DNA of 64,000 bases from Paenibacillus sp. 1011MAR3C5 (GCF_003591485.1 NZ_QZCF01000002.1:62001-126000); one strand, 5' to 3'; shown: positions 44,918 to 54,097, numbered from the stretch's first letter. Made by a program: numbers and translations. The notes: generated by a model not told the origin, from the letters alone.

Positions 44918-45181
44918 ATGGTGATCAATACAGAGGAAGAATTGAGAGAAAAGGTAATCAATCTGTTAAGAGACAACGTGGATGATCCGTCTGCACTAGA
45001 CCAGCTGGGCCCGGATGATGAGCTGTCGGCGCTTGGCATAAATTCGCTTACGTTCATTAAGCTGGTCATCGCCACCGAGATGGAGTTCGGCGTCGCCTGG
45101 AAGGACGAGGATCTGGATTTCCGCAACTTCAGAAGCATTAATGCCATTATGCAGTATATCTCTACGTCGAGTGAAGAATAG
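44918..45181 (+). CDS. discrete acyl carrier protein
   Basis: 87 residues, acidic and helical, with the phosphopantetheine site GINSLTF (Ser43) and the usual helix II that follows. GGAGG lies before the ATG, 11 bases after the PKS stop. A lone ACP next to a radical SAM enzyme and two BtrH-type proteins suggests it carries a separate building block, as BtrI does for the butirosin side chain, rather than acting as an extra extension station. Confidence 0.92.
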   Translation: MVINTEEELREKVINLLRDNVDDPSALDQLGPDDELSALGINSLTFIKLVIATEMEFGVAWKDEDLDFRNFRSINAIMQYISTSSEE

Positions 45182-45205
45182 CCAATACAAGGAGGGATTT
45201 CTTTT

Positions 45206-46348
45206 ATGTTGACGAAAGCAGGCAGTCTTGGTGGAACGGCGTTAGTCGAGCATGTCCAAAATTTGAAGCCGGAAATTAAGCAGCTTACGCTGTTTCCTTC
45301 GGAAATGTGCAACTACCGATGCAGTTTCTGCCATATCTGGGGCGAGACAGGCTGGGCGCTCAAGGAGCCACAACGCGCCATTCGCGAGCAGCTGGATATT
45401 GAAGTCTTAAAGAGATTCCTTCATGACGTAACTGAGGTGAATAAAAACCTGAGTGTAATCGTCACCGGCGGAGAGCCGATGCTGTACAAGCATTTCACAG
45501 AGCTGGTTGAGTATCTGCGCAGCCGGAAAGCGAATATTTATTTGCTTACGAATGGCTCGCTGATTAAGAAGCAAGTGCAATTCATTATGGAAAATATCGT
45601 TGCGATGAACATCTCCATCGACGGACCGGAGGAATTCCACGATTCCATTCGCGGGAAGGGCAGCTTCAAGACGATCTGCGAAAATATCGACGCTCTTATT
45701 GAAGAAAAACGCAGACGCAAAAAGATGTTCCCATTCATTAATATTACGATGGTTCTCTCCAAGTACAACTATCACAGCATCAAGGATTTCCTCGGCGCGC
45801 TGCGCGAGCGATTCAAGGATGCGAACGTCGTGCTTCATGATTCCAAAAACCCTTGGCTGAAGCGCCGCGACTTGTCTGTCAACTTCGCGCCTCTCCTGTT
45901 CACGACGCAGGAGCGGGGATTGGCGTATGCCGCGCAGATGAAAGAGCATCTGAACTGCGATGTATCCGCAGGCTGGCAAGGCTTCGTAGAAGAGGACATC
46001 GGCATTGATACATTGGCGCTCAAAAAGGACCTGGAGGAGATCTGGGAATCCGAAGGCGTCGATACGTCCAGCTTCGTGGATATCCATGAATATTTCACCG
46101 ACATCGATAATGTGTTCGGGCGTACGAAATGCGTTGCGCCGTGGCATGAGATGGTCATCCGCAGAACGGGCGAGGTCTATCCATGCGTCGATCTGCCAGA
46201 CTACAAGTACGGCAATATCTATGAGAATTCATTCCAGGAGATGTGGGAAGGCGAGCGTGCGACCAGCTTCCGGGAGTATCTGAAAACGACCAATCTGATG
46301 ATGTGCAACCGCTGCACGAGGATGTTCGCCGACAAAGAATCGTTCTAA
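45206..46348 (+). CDS. radical SAM enzyme with SPASM-like C-terminus
   Basis: 380 residues, GGAGGG before the ATG. The iron-sulfur motif CNYRCSFC has Cys35, Cys39 and Cys42 in the CxxxCxxC spacing, followed by GGEP (SAM binding) and SIDGP. The C-terminal part holds further Cys residues (CVAPW, YPCVD and CNRC) that fit a SPASM/twitch domain with an extra cluster. Family members modify peptides, sugars or amino acids by hydrogen abstraction. Its place just after the lone ACP suggests that the substrate is an ACP-bound or peptide-bound intermediate. The reaction cannot be named from sequence. Confidence 0.9.
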   Translation: MLTKAGSLGGTALVEHVQNLKPEIKQLTLFPSEMCNYRCSFCHIWGETGWALKEPQRAIREQLDIEVLKRFLHDVTEVNKNLSVIVTGGEPMLYKHFTELVEYLRSRKANIYLLTNGSLIKKQVQFIMENIVAMNISIDGPEEFHDSIRGKGSFKTICENIDALIEEKRRRKKMFPFINITMVLSKYNYHSIKDFLGALRERFKDANVVLHDSKNPWLKRRDLSVNFAPLLFTTQERGLAYAAQMKEHLNCDVSAGWQGFVEEDIGIDTLALKKDLEEIWESEGVDTSSFVDIHEYFTDIDNVFGRTKCVAPWHEMVIRRTGEVYPCVDLPDYKYGNIYENSFQEMWEGERATSFREYLKTTNLMMCNRCTRMFADKESF

Positions 46349-46367
46349 CGGAGGAAGGAGACAATCG

Positions 46368-47495
46368 ATGAGCAACGATGCTGTGCGTACAGAAACCAGC
46401 GAATTCGACGGAGTGAGGAAGCTGCCTTTTACAACACCTGACGTATATGGCTTTCTCGGACATGCTTACGTGCTGGGCATTCTTCAAAATTATGAGGAGT
46501 GCAAGCCATGGATATACACCCATTACAATCAGCTCTATATCTCCAAGGATTATATGGAGTTCGGGGAGTATCGTCTCGACTTTTTCCCCAATCTCATGGT
46601 TCTGTTCGGCAATGTGCCATGGCTGCAGTATCGGCAGACGAATAAAGGGACGCTTGCCAACCTTAACATCGATATCCATGCGTTTTTGCAGTGTCATCTC
46701 GATGAGGGTTATTATTGCTCAACGTATGTGGATGAATATTATATCCCGAATTCGATCAGCAACGGTGTACATCACTTCAGCCATGACCTGATGGTGTTCG
46801 GCTACGACCTGAACCGTAAGATTTACAATATTGCGATTTTTGATAAAAACCGGCAGTTTTCGTTCCAGGAGGTCAGCTTCGAGAACTTTGATCTGGCTTA
46901 CTATAACGATGAGGGACAGAAGGGAATCAGCTTATGCCGTAAGGTGGAGCTGCGAGAATACGGCGGTTCGCGGTTCGGAGCGCAGCTGGGGAGATACGAT
47001 TTGGAGCTGCAGACGATGCTGGACAGCATGAGTGATTATTTGCATAGCGTCAATACATCCAAGCGGTTAAGATTCCATTATCAAAGCATAGAAGGTTATT
47101 ACGGTCTCGATATATATACAGGGCTTCAGGAATACTTTCGGCTGCTGGCTGAGGGCAGCCTCAATCTCGACGTCAGACCGCTTCATATTTTATGGGAGCA
47201 CAAAAAAATGATGACAGCCCGTATTCGATATTTGCAGGAGCAAGGGGCGCTAGGAGAAGAAAGCGCCGCTCTGGAAGGCTATACGCGCTTGGAAGGCGAG
47301 GCGATGGTGCTTCGCAATATGCTGCTGAAGTATTTCTATTCGCGCAATAACGGGACCCTGGGAGATATCGCGAATCGGTTAGGCCCAATGCAGGCCGCGG
47401 AGAAGCAGGTGCTGTCTGCACTGGTGGAGGAGCTGGGCGGGCACAATCATCTCGTCCCTTATCAATTCGAAGAAGCAGTGAAGCTGGAGGTTTAA
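46368..47495 (+). CDS. BtrH-like protein lacking the catalytic Cys
   Basis: 375 residues. The middle segment STYVDEYYIPNSISNGVHHFSHDLMVFGYDLNRKIY aligns well by eye with the BtrH-type end of the PKS at 41493 (VWVDSYYEPI ... HVDHTLLIFGFDEELRQF), including the conserved His before the strand. Near the N-terminus, where the fused domain has NCFYN, this protein reads GHAYVL, so the presumed nucleophilic Cys is absent. It is therefore either a non-catalytic partner of the fused domain, for example in a heterodimer, or uses other chemistry. A ribosome site AAGGAG lies before the ATG. It is co-directional with the radical SAM gene, 19 bases after it. Confidence 0.75.
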   Translation: MSNDAVRTETSEFDGVRKLPFTTPDVYGFLGHAYVLGILQNYEECKPWIYTHYNQLYISKDYMEFGEYRLDFFPNLMVLFGNVPWLQYRQTNKGTLANLNIDIHAFLQCHLDEGYYCSTYVDEYYIPNSISNGVHHFSHDLMVFGYDLNRKIYNIAIFDKNRQFSFQEVSFENFDLAYYNDEGQKGISLCRKVELREYGGSRFGAQLGRYDLELQTMLDSMSDYLHSVNTSKRLRFHYQSIEGYYGLDIYTGLQEYFRLLAEGSLNLDVRPLHILWEHKKMMTARIRYLQEQGALGEESAALEGYTRLEGEAMVLRNMLLKYFYSRNNGTLGDIANRLGPMQAAEKQVLSALVEELGGHNHLVPYQFEEAVKLEV

Positions 47496-47562
47496 TCATT
47501 GAGGGAGGACTTCTACCTGGAAGTCCTCTCTAAGATCGGCAGTGGATGGAGGGAATGAACTT

Positions 47563-48990
47563 ATGGATATTTCAATAATAATTCCGGTGCATAACAAGCC
47601 CGATCAATTGGAGAAGACGCTGTACTTCATCAGCGAGCAGAAGGACCTCGGCGGTATTGGGATGGAAGTGGTCATTGTAGATGACGGTTCTACCGAGCCC
47701 GTTCGCGATGTCGTGGATTCTTATCGGGACAAGCTGCCTTCGCTTAACTATATCTTTATCCCGAGGGACAAGCATTCCTGTCGTTCCAGAGCGCGCAATA
47801 CCGGTATTGCAGAGAGTAAAGGGCGTATACTGGTCTTCTTGGACAGCGGAATTGTTATCCCGGATACGATGATCCATCAATCGGTCGGACGAATCGGGAA
47901 CAGCACGAATATGGTGCTGTACCATTATATATTAGGAGCCTTCACGGACCCGGACAAAGAGGACATGTCGGTTATCGAAGGCATCACGCCACAGAACCTG
48001 GCGGAAACATGCGAGAATCTGAAGTTCGATCCCGGATGGGAGGATATGCGTACGGCACACTTCGAGCTGGTTGGCGGCGATTTGAACCGGATGGATGTGC
48101 CGTGGACGATGGGCTGGAGCGGCGCGGTCAGCGCTTCGAGGGATATTGTGCTGCAATCCGGCGGTTTCGACGAGTCGTTCAAGGGCTGGGGCGCGGAGGA
48201 CACCGACTTCTCGTACCACTTGCATCTGCATGGCGCGGCCATGTACGCGACAGAGGAGATTTGCGTTCTGCATCTCCCGCATGCGGCAGATGATAAAATC
48301 GATATGAAAATCAAGACAAGCTTCATGAATCGCAAAAAAATGCATTTTAAGCACTATACGTTTGATACAGAGCTGTATCCATACTCGGCCGATATGCATT
48401 ATGACGGGATGATGTCGAAGTTCAATCGCCTGGTCATCAAGTATTTTACGCCGCTTTATCCTGCTGAGTTGATTGGAAGGCTGCATGACGATTATTTGGC
48501 GGGTGCGGAACGCTCCGCTATCGTAGGAGCCGACAGCTTGGCTTTGCTGAAGGAGCTTGACGTCTCGCACATTTTTTTGCAGAACAAGCATATGTATCAG
48601 GATTTCAAAAGCAAACTGATTGATAAAGAGGTCGTTTATATGCTGGGAGCGGATACGCCTTATGCGTCAGGTTACTTTGATGTTCTTGTCGTGACCGACT
48701 TCTACCGCATGATCAGCGAGCCGATCGCCGGCATATGGCTGAAGGAGCTTCAACGGATCTCGAAAAAGCTCGTATTCATCCATAATGAAACTTACGTGTC
48801 CTATCTGGCTACCGTTGCCGGATGGACATGGCATAGTCTTGACGAGCTGCAGCAGATTCTGAGCCAGAAGCAGCTGGAGTATAAGACTTCATCCAGGACT
48901 GGGGAATTTCTGGTGCTTGACGTGCGCAAAACGGTTTCAGCTCGAACTACAGAGAATTTGGAGCCCGTAAAACAACATGTTATTAATTGA
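47563..48990 (+). CDS. family 2 glycosyltransferase
   Basis: 475 residues from ATG 47563, behind GGAGGG. GT-A fold: SIIIPVHNKPDQL, VIVDDGSTEP, and LVFLDSGI in place of a classical DxD, then GWSGAVSASRDIVLQSGGFDESFKGWGAEDTDF, the acceptor/base region typical of chondroitin-polymerase-like and galactosyl-type GT2 enzymes. The last ~200 residues are an added domain with no assignment. It closes the cluster and is the second sugar transferase besides the GT1 at 28146, so the product is probably glycosylated twice or one enzyme acts in self-protection. Confidence 0.85.
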   Translation: MDISIIIPVHNKPDQLEKTLYFISEQKDLGGIGMEVVIVDDGSTEPVRDVVDSYRDKLPSLNYIFIPRDKHSCRSRARNTGIAESKGRILVFLDSGIVIPDTMIHQSVGRIGNSTNMVLYHYILGAFTDPDKEDMSVIEGITPQNLAETCENLKFDPGWEDMRTAHFELVGGDLNRMDVPWTMGWSGAVSASRDIVLQSGGFDESFKGWGAEDTDFSYHLHLHGAAMYATEEICVLHLPHAADDKIDMKIKTSFMNRKKMHFKHYTFDTELYPYSADMHYDGMMSKFNRLVIKYFTPLYPAELIGRLHDDYLAGAERSAIVGADSLALLKELDVSHIFLQNKHMYQDFKSKLIDKEVVYMLGADTPYASGYFDVLVVTDFYRMISEPIAGIWLKELQRISKKLVFIHNETYVSYLATVAGWTWHSLDELQQILSQKQLEYKTSSRTGEFLVLDVRKTVSARTTENLEPVKQHVIN

Positions 48991-49011
48991 ATTATCATTA
49001 AAAAATTGAAT

Positions 49012-49049
49012 AAGTGTATCGGGCGTATTAATGGCTGCTCGATACACTT
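49012..49049 (+). terminator. terminator-like hairpin at the end of the NRPS/PKS cluster
   Basis: AAGTGTATCG (49012-49021) pairs with CGATACACTT (49040-49049) around an 18-base loop, 22 bases after the glycosyltransferase stop, with only a short T-rich flank. It marks the boundary to the AT-rich operon. Confidence 0.6.
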
Positions 49050-49155
49050 TACTTATCTGTTTATCAAGTTGCGTAACCCTTTAACATGGTTGGTTAGTCT
49101 GGTTAAAAGAATCACAATTCCATTGCTAAGTATCAAAAAGTGTTGAAAAGTCCAG

Positions 49156-49185
49156 TTGATAACAAATACTTCAATTTAGTACAAT
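49156..49185 (+). promoter_or_regulatory. sigma-A promoter of the AT-rich operon
   Basis: TTGATA (49156-49161), 18 bases, TACAAT (49180-49185) lie 35 bases before the first start codon. A second -10-like TATAAT at 49194-49199 has no good -35. This is the only clear promoter found before the ~14.8-kb run of co-directional genes. Confidence 0.65.
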
Positions 49186-49219
49186 ATTTGGTGTATAATT
49201 ATTGATCGGAGGGGAAGTA

Positions 49220-50797
49220 TTGAGAGAATTGAAGCATGAAGAGAATGTGTTGTTGCAAATAGCACAAGATTATGTGAAGGGTAAAAACGGCCGAACGCAT
49301 GAAATGTTCTCTAGTTTAGAGTTGGATTGGAAACTACTTTATGATTTGTCTGTCAATCAAAAAATAGTACCTATCGTGTATCAAGCTCTAAAGGATAATA
49401 TACCCTCTGACTATCTTGAGCTTTTTCAGAATAAGTGTAATACAATTAGAAAAAACAATGCTTTAAATTTTGAGGAAGTTAAGCTTCTTACAGAAAAAGG
49501 GGATAGCGCAAGTTTGTTGTTTATTAAGGGGATTGTTCTTTCGCAATTACTCTATAATGATCCTTTCTTGCGATCATCAGGCGATATAGATACTTTGATA
49601 CGTGAAAAAGATTTGAGTGAAATAAATCAACTTTTAATAAATGAAGGTTATGTTCATGCTTGTGGAAAAGGTGACGTGTACAATTCTGACTTCGATAATC
49701 TCGAAATCCTGCCATATCCTATTCTGAAGGATTTCAAACATCATGAGTATTTTGAATATTACAAACAAAAGGGTGAGCAATTTATCATCCTGGAAATTCA
49801 ACGGTACATTCATAACACGATTACTTCAGAATCTTATTTAAATCGTTTTTTTAATTCTAGCAGACTACTAACTATTAATGATATCAGTGTAAGAACTTTA
49901 AATATTGACTATACATTATTATATCTGATTGAAAGTATTCATACGGACTCAAATTGGTATCAGCGAGGTCCTAAATTAAACAAGTATATGGAATTAGCCA
50001 TGTTCATTACAAAATATGAGTCTGAAATTAACTGGGAACAATTGTTTCAAAATGCACAAGAGTTTCAGATGATCGATATCGTGCATAATGTTTTCAAAGA
50101 AATTAATGAGATTTTTAAAGAGACCATTTCTCACCATATAGTAGAAACATATACATATGATTGTAGACACAAGTCTCTTGCAATGATTTGGGATTGTCCA
50201 ATAGTTGAACGAATATTTCAAAGTGATAATGAACGAAAACTGGAAATATTCAAAAACTTGAAAAGGCTAAGTTACAGTACGGAAGCTTTGACACAGGCAT
50301 ATGGGATAAGAGAAGAATCAATGGTCAATGAACACGAACAGACTGAAAACCTTTATTTATATCTTGATAATGACAAATATAATTTCAGAGTTAAATATAT
50401 TCCTTCGATTGATTCAGAACAAGTATCATTTACATTTTGGCTTCCGGATGAGCTCTTACACTCTAACCATGATTGGGAAATCATTCTCAACACGATTGAT
50501 CCAAAGCTGGATAGCGAAAACCTTGATCTGCATACCTATTCTATTGCTAAACGTGAGGGGAACATACAATTCGGTTTGCAAAGCGACGGAAGTATCGAGC
50601 GAATCTCTTATTCGATGATTAGGGTTTATATTCCTGCAACTGATTTCCAACACTATTTAGCTTATAAAATTATAATTAGAGAACGAGTATATGGGGAGAT
50701 TTATCATTCTCTTAATTCGGATGGTTACACGGACCAGAGTTACTGGAAGTCCCCAACCTTAATATATATACCACTAGTTAGGGAGTTAAATCGATGA
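49220..50797 (+). CDS. nucleotidyltransferase-fold protein (NTP_transf_5 type)
   Basis: 525 residues from the TTG at 49220, seven bases after GGAGG. The segment LFIKGIVLSQLLYNDPFLRSSGDIDTLI (about 93-121) has the pattern 'KG ... R..GDIDLL' of the uncharacterised nucleotidyltransferase family (PF14907), with the paired Asp of GDID as metal ligands. The C-terminal half is helical and then strand-rich and unassigned. Members occur in peptide and polysaccharide gene clusters, for example beside lasso peptide genes in Bacillota, and are thought to transfer nucleotidyl groups to small molecules. It is the first gene of the operon and its stop overlaps the ABC ATPase start. Confidence 0.75.
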   Translation: MRELKHEENVLLQIAQDYVKGKNGRTHEMFSSLELDWKLLYDLSVNQKIVPIVYQALKDNIPSDYLELFQNKCNTIRKNNALNFEEVKLLTEKGDSASLLFIKGIVLSQLLYNDPFLRSSGDIDTLIREKDLSEINQLLINEGYVHACGKGDVYNSDFDNLEILPYPILKDFKHHEYFEYYKQKGEQFIILEIQRYIHNTITSESYLNRFFNSSRLLTINDISVRTLNIDYTLLYLIESIHTDSNWYQRGPKLNKYMELAMFITKYESEINWEQLFQNAQEFQMIDIVHNVFKEINEIFKETISHHIVETYTYDCRHKSLAMIWDCPIVERIFQSDNERKLEIFKNLKRLSYSTEALTQAYGIREESMVNEHEQTENLYLYLDNDKYNFRVKYIPSIDSEQVSFTFWLPDELLHSNHDWEIILNTIDPKLDSENLDLHTYSIAKREGNIQFGLQSDGSIERISYSMIRVYIPATDFQHYLAYKIIIRERVYGEIYHSLNSDGYTDQSYWKSPTLIYIPLVRELNR

Positions 50798-51819
50798 TAG
50801 AAGTCGAAGAAATTTCAAAGGTGTACACGCAATTTAAAAGGTCATCCGGAGTTTTGGGTGCAATCAAAAATTTGGTGTCGAGAGAACATACGCTGATCAA
50901 TGCAGTAAATCAAATATCTTTTACAATAAAGAGGGGAGAGGCAGTTGGATATTTGGGGCCAAATGGCGCAGGTAAGTCAACGATGATAAAAATGCTTACA
51001 GGAATACTGGTGCCAACCTCTGGAAAGGTGACTGTTAATGGTCTTGTGCCGCACAAACATCGTCATGAAATTGCCAAAAAAATAGGAATTGTATTTGGCC
51101 AAAGGAGTCAACTTTGGTGGGATCTTCCCGTGGAGGATTCGTTTGAGTTGCACAAGCGTATTTATAAACTCAATGATGCTGAATATCGGAAAAACATGAA
51201 TGTTTTTTTGGAACTCCTAAGTTTAAAAGACTTTATAAATCAACCGGTAAGGCAATTAAGTTTAGGACAACGTATGAGAGCTGAGATTGGTCTGGCTCTT
51301 CTTCACAACCCGGAAATTGTTTTTTTGGATGAACCTACAATTGGCTTGGACGTAACCGCTAAGGATAATATTCGAGCCTTTATTAAACAAATGAACTTGG
51401 ATCGCAAGGTATCCATCCTACTAACGTCTCATGATCTCAAGGATATTGAGGAGATCTGCCCCAGAATGCTCATTGTGAACAAAGGGGAACTTATTTTTGA
51501 CGGAACAGTCGATCATTTGAAGTCGAATTTATCAATGGAGAAAATCATCACGATAGAATTTGTAATTGATCCGGGGCATGATTTTGAAATTGAAAATGCA
51601 GTAATAATGGACGATTATGGCATTAGAAAAACCTTTAAAATTAACAAAGGTTTAAATTCAGCAATTGATTTTATTCAGAGTGTATCCAAGCGATATCCAA
51701 TTAAGGATTTTACTCTTCAGGATTCTGATATAGAAGATATCATTCGAGTTTACTACCGAAGTCTTGAAGATGTCAGTGCCAACGGAAGTAATCAGCAGAA
51801 GCAAATGAGTGTGGTTTAA
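50794..51819 (+). CDS. ABC exporter ATP-binding protein for PF06182-type permeases
   Basis: 341 residues, ATGA overlap with the preceding gene. Walker A GPNGAGKST near residue 57, signature LSLGQRMRAE, Walker B VFLDEPTIGLD, switch His in TSHDL. The FGQRSQLWWDLP segment between Walker A and the signature is typical of the ATPases that work with ABC2_membrane_6 permeases (formerly DUF990). The two permeases follow immediately. This exporter is likely to secrete the product of the AT-rich operon. Confidence 0.9.
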   Translation: MIEVEEISKVYTQFKRSSGVLGAIKNLVSREHTLINAVNQISFTIKRGEAVGYLGPNGAGKSTMIKMLTGILVPTSGKVTVNGLVPHKHRHEIAKKIGIVFGQRSQLWWDLPVEDSFELHKRIYKLNDAEYRKNMNVFLELLSLKDFINQPVRQLSLGQRMRAEIGLALLHNPEIVFLDEPTIGLDVTAKDNIRAFIKQMNLDRKVSILLTSHDLKDIEEICPRMLIVNKGELIFDGTVDHLKSNLSMEKIITIEFVIDPGHDFEIENAVIMDDYGIRKTFKINKGLNSAIDFIQSVSKRYPIKDFTLQDSDIEDIIRVYYRSLEDVSANGSNQQKQMSVV

Positions 51820-51821
51820 CT

Positions 51822-52613
51822 ATGATTAGAGCATATAGCATGATTGCATATAAAGCATACTTGCGTAATAAAGTTTACCGTTCCGAAGTGTGGTTGAGAG
51901 TATTCGGCAATATCTCCATCATATTCATTCAGATATCGATTTGGAAGGCTTTACTCGGAAAGGGTACATTGAACGGCATCGATTTAGAGGCGATGATTAC
52001 GTACTCACTAATTAGTACATTCATCTCGATGATCTTGATGAGTAAAATCATTTATACCTTGGATGATAAATTAAAATCAGGAAATATAACATCTGACTTA
52101 TTGAAACCGCTTAGTTATCCATTACTTCTATTTTTTGATCAATTAGGAAATGTTTTGTTTCAAGTTATATTTACGATGATCCCAACACTTATTATTTCTT
52201 GGTTATTATTTGGACTAAGCTTCCCAACAAATACGTACACCAATATTGCCTTTGCAGTGAGTGTTTTATTGGCACTGCTCATTTCATTCTTGGTCGGCTA
52301 TATCATTGCTCTGGTGTCCTTCTGGTTTCTAACTACTTTTGCTTTAGACTGGATGATATCTGCATTGATAACCGTTTTTTCTGGGTCTTTTCTTCCCCTC
52401 TGGTTTTTTTCGGATGGGTGGCGATTTGTGGCGGACTTGCTTCCGTTTCAATATTTGGGATTTGTGCCTGCAGCCATATATATGGAAAAGATCGATCAGA
52501 GTGATATGGCATGGATTCTTGGCAAAGGTATCTTTTGGGTATTCATTCTTTGGATGATTGGGCAGTTTTTATGGTTGAAAGCAGTTAAGAGATTAGTTAT
52601 ACAAGGCGGTTAA
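51822..52613 (+). CDS. ABC-2 exporter permease 1 (PF06182-like)
   Basis: 263 residues, two bases after the ATPase stop. About six membrane helices: IFGNISIIFIQISIWKALL, AMITYSLISTFISMILM, LLLFFDQLGNVLFQVIF, TLIISWLLF with following helix, LLALLISFLVGYIIALVSFWFL, and the last at IFWVFILWMIGQFLWL. A basic cytoplasmic N-terminus (MIRAYSMIAYKAYLRNKVYRSEVWLR) is characteristic of the family. It forms a heterodimer with the next gene product. Confidence 0.87.
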   Translation: MIRAYSMIAYKAYLRNKVYRSEVWLRVFGNISIIFIQISIWKALLGKGTLNGIDLEAMITYSLISTFISMILMSKIIYTLDDKLKSGNITSDLLKPLSYPLLLFFDQLGNVLFQVIFTMIPTLIISWLLFGLSFPTNTYTNIAFAVSVLLALLISFLVGYIIALVSFWFLTTFALDWMISALITVFSGSFLPLWFFSDGWRFVADLLPFQYLGFVPAAIYMEKIDQSDMAWILGKGIFWVFILWMIGQFLWLKAVKRLVIQGG

Positions 52614-52633
52614 CGAGGTAAGGGTGAGAAATG

Positions 52634-53425
52634 ATGAACATAAAGTTGTTTTTATACTTTGTAAAGCTAGTTATAAAGTCACGAATGGAGTATCGAGGTG
52701 CTTTTATGATCGGGGCAGTAGGACAGGTTTTAGGGTATGGAGCAAACTACCTGGTCATCTGGCTTCTATTGCAAAGCTTTACTACGATTAATGGATGGGG
52801 TTGGACGGAGATTGCCTTCTTATATAGTTTGAATCTTCTGACATATGCAATTGGAGCCTCTTTTACTTACACTCCGATGGTGAGCTTAGATCAGATTATT
52901 ATTAACGGCGACTTTGATAAATATCTCACTAAACCGTTATCGCCCTTCATGTACTTTATTGCTAACTTGTTTAATATTGGATACGTAGCACATATTTTGA
53001 TTTCATTATCTGTTCTATTATGGTCAATCTCGCACGCTGATATAAGCTGGACTATTCTGAAGGTTATTTATCTGATTTTGGTCATCATTAGCGGTTCCTT
53101 CTTACAAGCATCCGCATTAATCATAATCGGCTCGTTATCCTTCAAATTTTTAAGAGTCCAATATCTGTTTTCTATTTTTTTTAAAATCAAAGAATTTATT
53201 GCATATCCGATATCCATATATAGTATATTCCTTCAAATTATATTAACTTGGATTATTCCTATTGCAATGATTAATTACTATCCAAGCCTGTACTTATTTA
53301 ATAATGAAATCCTTGAAAATCAGCTATTTGGCATTGTAGCGTTAATTATTGGACCTCTTAGTTTTTATCTATCTCAAAAAGCATGGATGCGTGGTGTAAA
53401 TAAGTATCAGGGTGCAGGCGGATAA
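52634..53425 (+). CDS. ABC-2 exporter permease 2 (PF06182-like)
   Basis: About 263 residues; the second ATG (52634) is placed better behind AGGGTGAG than the first at 52631. Again about six membrane helices with the N-terminal FVKLVIKSRMEYRGAFMIG pattern and internal SLDQIIINGDFDKYLTKPLSPFMYF, a hallmark of this permease family. It completes a three-gene exporter (one ATPase, two different permeases). Confidence 0.87.
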   Translation: MNIKLFLYFVKLVIKSRMEYRGAFMIGAVGQVLGYGANYLVIWLLLQSFTTINGWGWTEIAFLYSLNLLTYAIGASFTYTPMVSLDQIIINGDFDKYLTKPLSPFMYFIANLFNIGYVAHILISLSVLLWSISHADISWTILKVIYLILVIISGSFLQASALIIIGSLSFKFLRVQYLFSIFFKIKEFIAYPISIYSIFLQIILTWIIPIAMINYYPSLYLFNNEILENQLFGIVALIIGPLSFYLSQKAWMRGVNKYQGAGG

Positions 53426-53446
53426 GAAGTAGAAAGGATAAAACGG

Positions 53447-54097
53447 ATGGGGAATGAAGAAGATGAAAAGGTAATTCAAAGTGTACCTAACGAACAAAGA
53501 ATGATTTCATTTACATTTGATGATGGTCCGCATCCTGAATATACTCCGGAACTACTTAAGATCCTTCAAAAGTTTAATGTTAAATGTACTTTCTTTGTAT
53601 TAGGTGAATGTGTGGAGAGGTTTCCGCATTTATTGAAAAGCATACATGAACATGGGCATGAAATAGGTAATCATACTTACTATCATCTCGATCTCACGCA
53701 GCAATCTAGTTCGGTCATTGAAAATGAAATTATTAGTAGCGAAGTCTTGATCAATAGCATATTAGGCGTAACCCCTACATTGTTAAGATCGCCATATGGA
53801 TTATACAATGACGCTGTATTGGATATAGCAACAAAACACAACTATACGTTTTGTCATTGGTCCGAGTATTTAGGCCTTGAGGATTGGACCTTGCCGGGGG
53901 TAGAGCGGATGGTAGAAATGATGTTAAACGTCAAAATGGGGGATATTCTATTATTACATGATGCAGGTGGAGATAGAAAAGAAACGATGGATGCTGTCGA
54001 ACAAGTAATCCCCAAGTTGATGGATTTGAACTTTAACATCGTGCCCTTGGGAGAAATGCTTAAAAGTTGTTCTTTAAACGTTAAGGGGGTGATATAA
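53447..54097 (+). CDS. polysaccharide deacetylase-type (NodB, CE4) hydrolase
   Basis: 216 residues without a signal peptide, so it is predicted cytoplasmic. NodB motifs: TFDDGPHP (catalytic Asp and metal Asp), HGHEIGNHTYYH (metal His pair), RSPYG, and LLHDAGGDR at the end (catalytic His). The absence of secretion and the operon context suggest removal of an N-acyl group from an intermediate, as in sugar or nucleoside antibiotic pathways, rather than peptidoglycan or chitin trimming. AGAAAGGA lies before the ATG. Confidence 0.88.
   Translation: MGNEEDEKVIQSVPNEQRMISFTFDDGPHPEYTPELLKILQKFNVKCTFFVLGECVERFPHLLKSIHEHGHEIGNHTYYHLDLTQQSSSVIENEIISSEVLINSILGVTPTLLRSPYGLYNDAVLDIATKHNYTFCHWSEYLGLEDWTLPGVERMVEMMLNVKMGDILLLHDAGGDRKETMDAVEQVIPKLMDLNFNIVPLGEMLKSCSLNVKGVI

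Noticed and set aside
23607-48990. Thioesterase or reductase release domain
   Set aside because: No GxSxG hydrolase or terminal reductase domain is found in any cluster gene; the last domain is BtrH-like.
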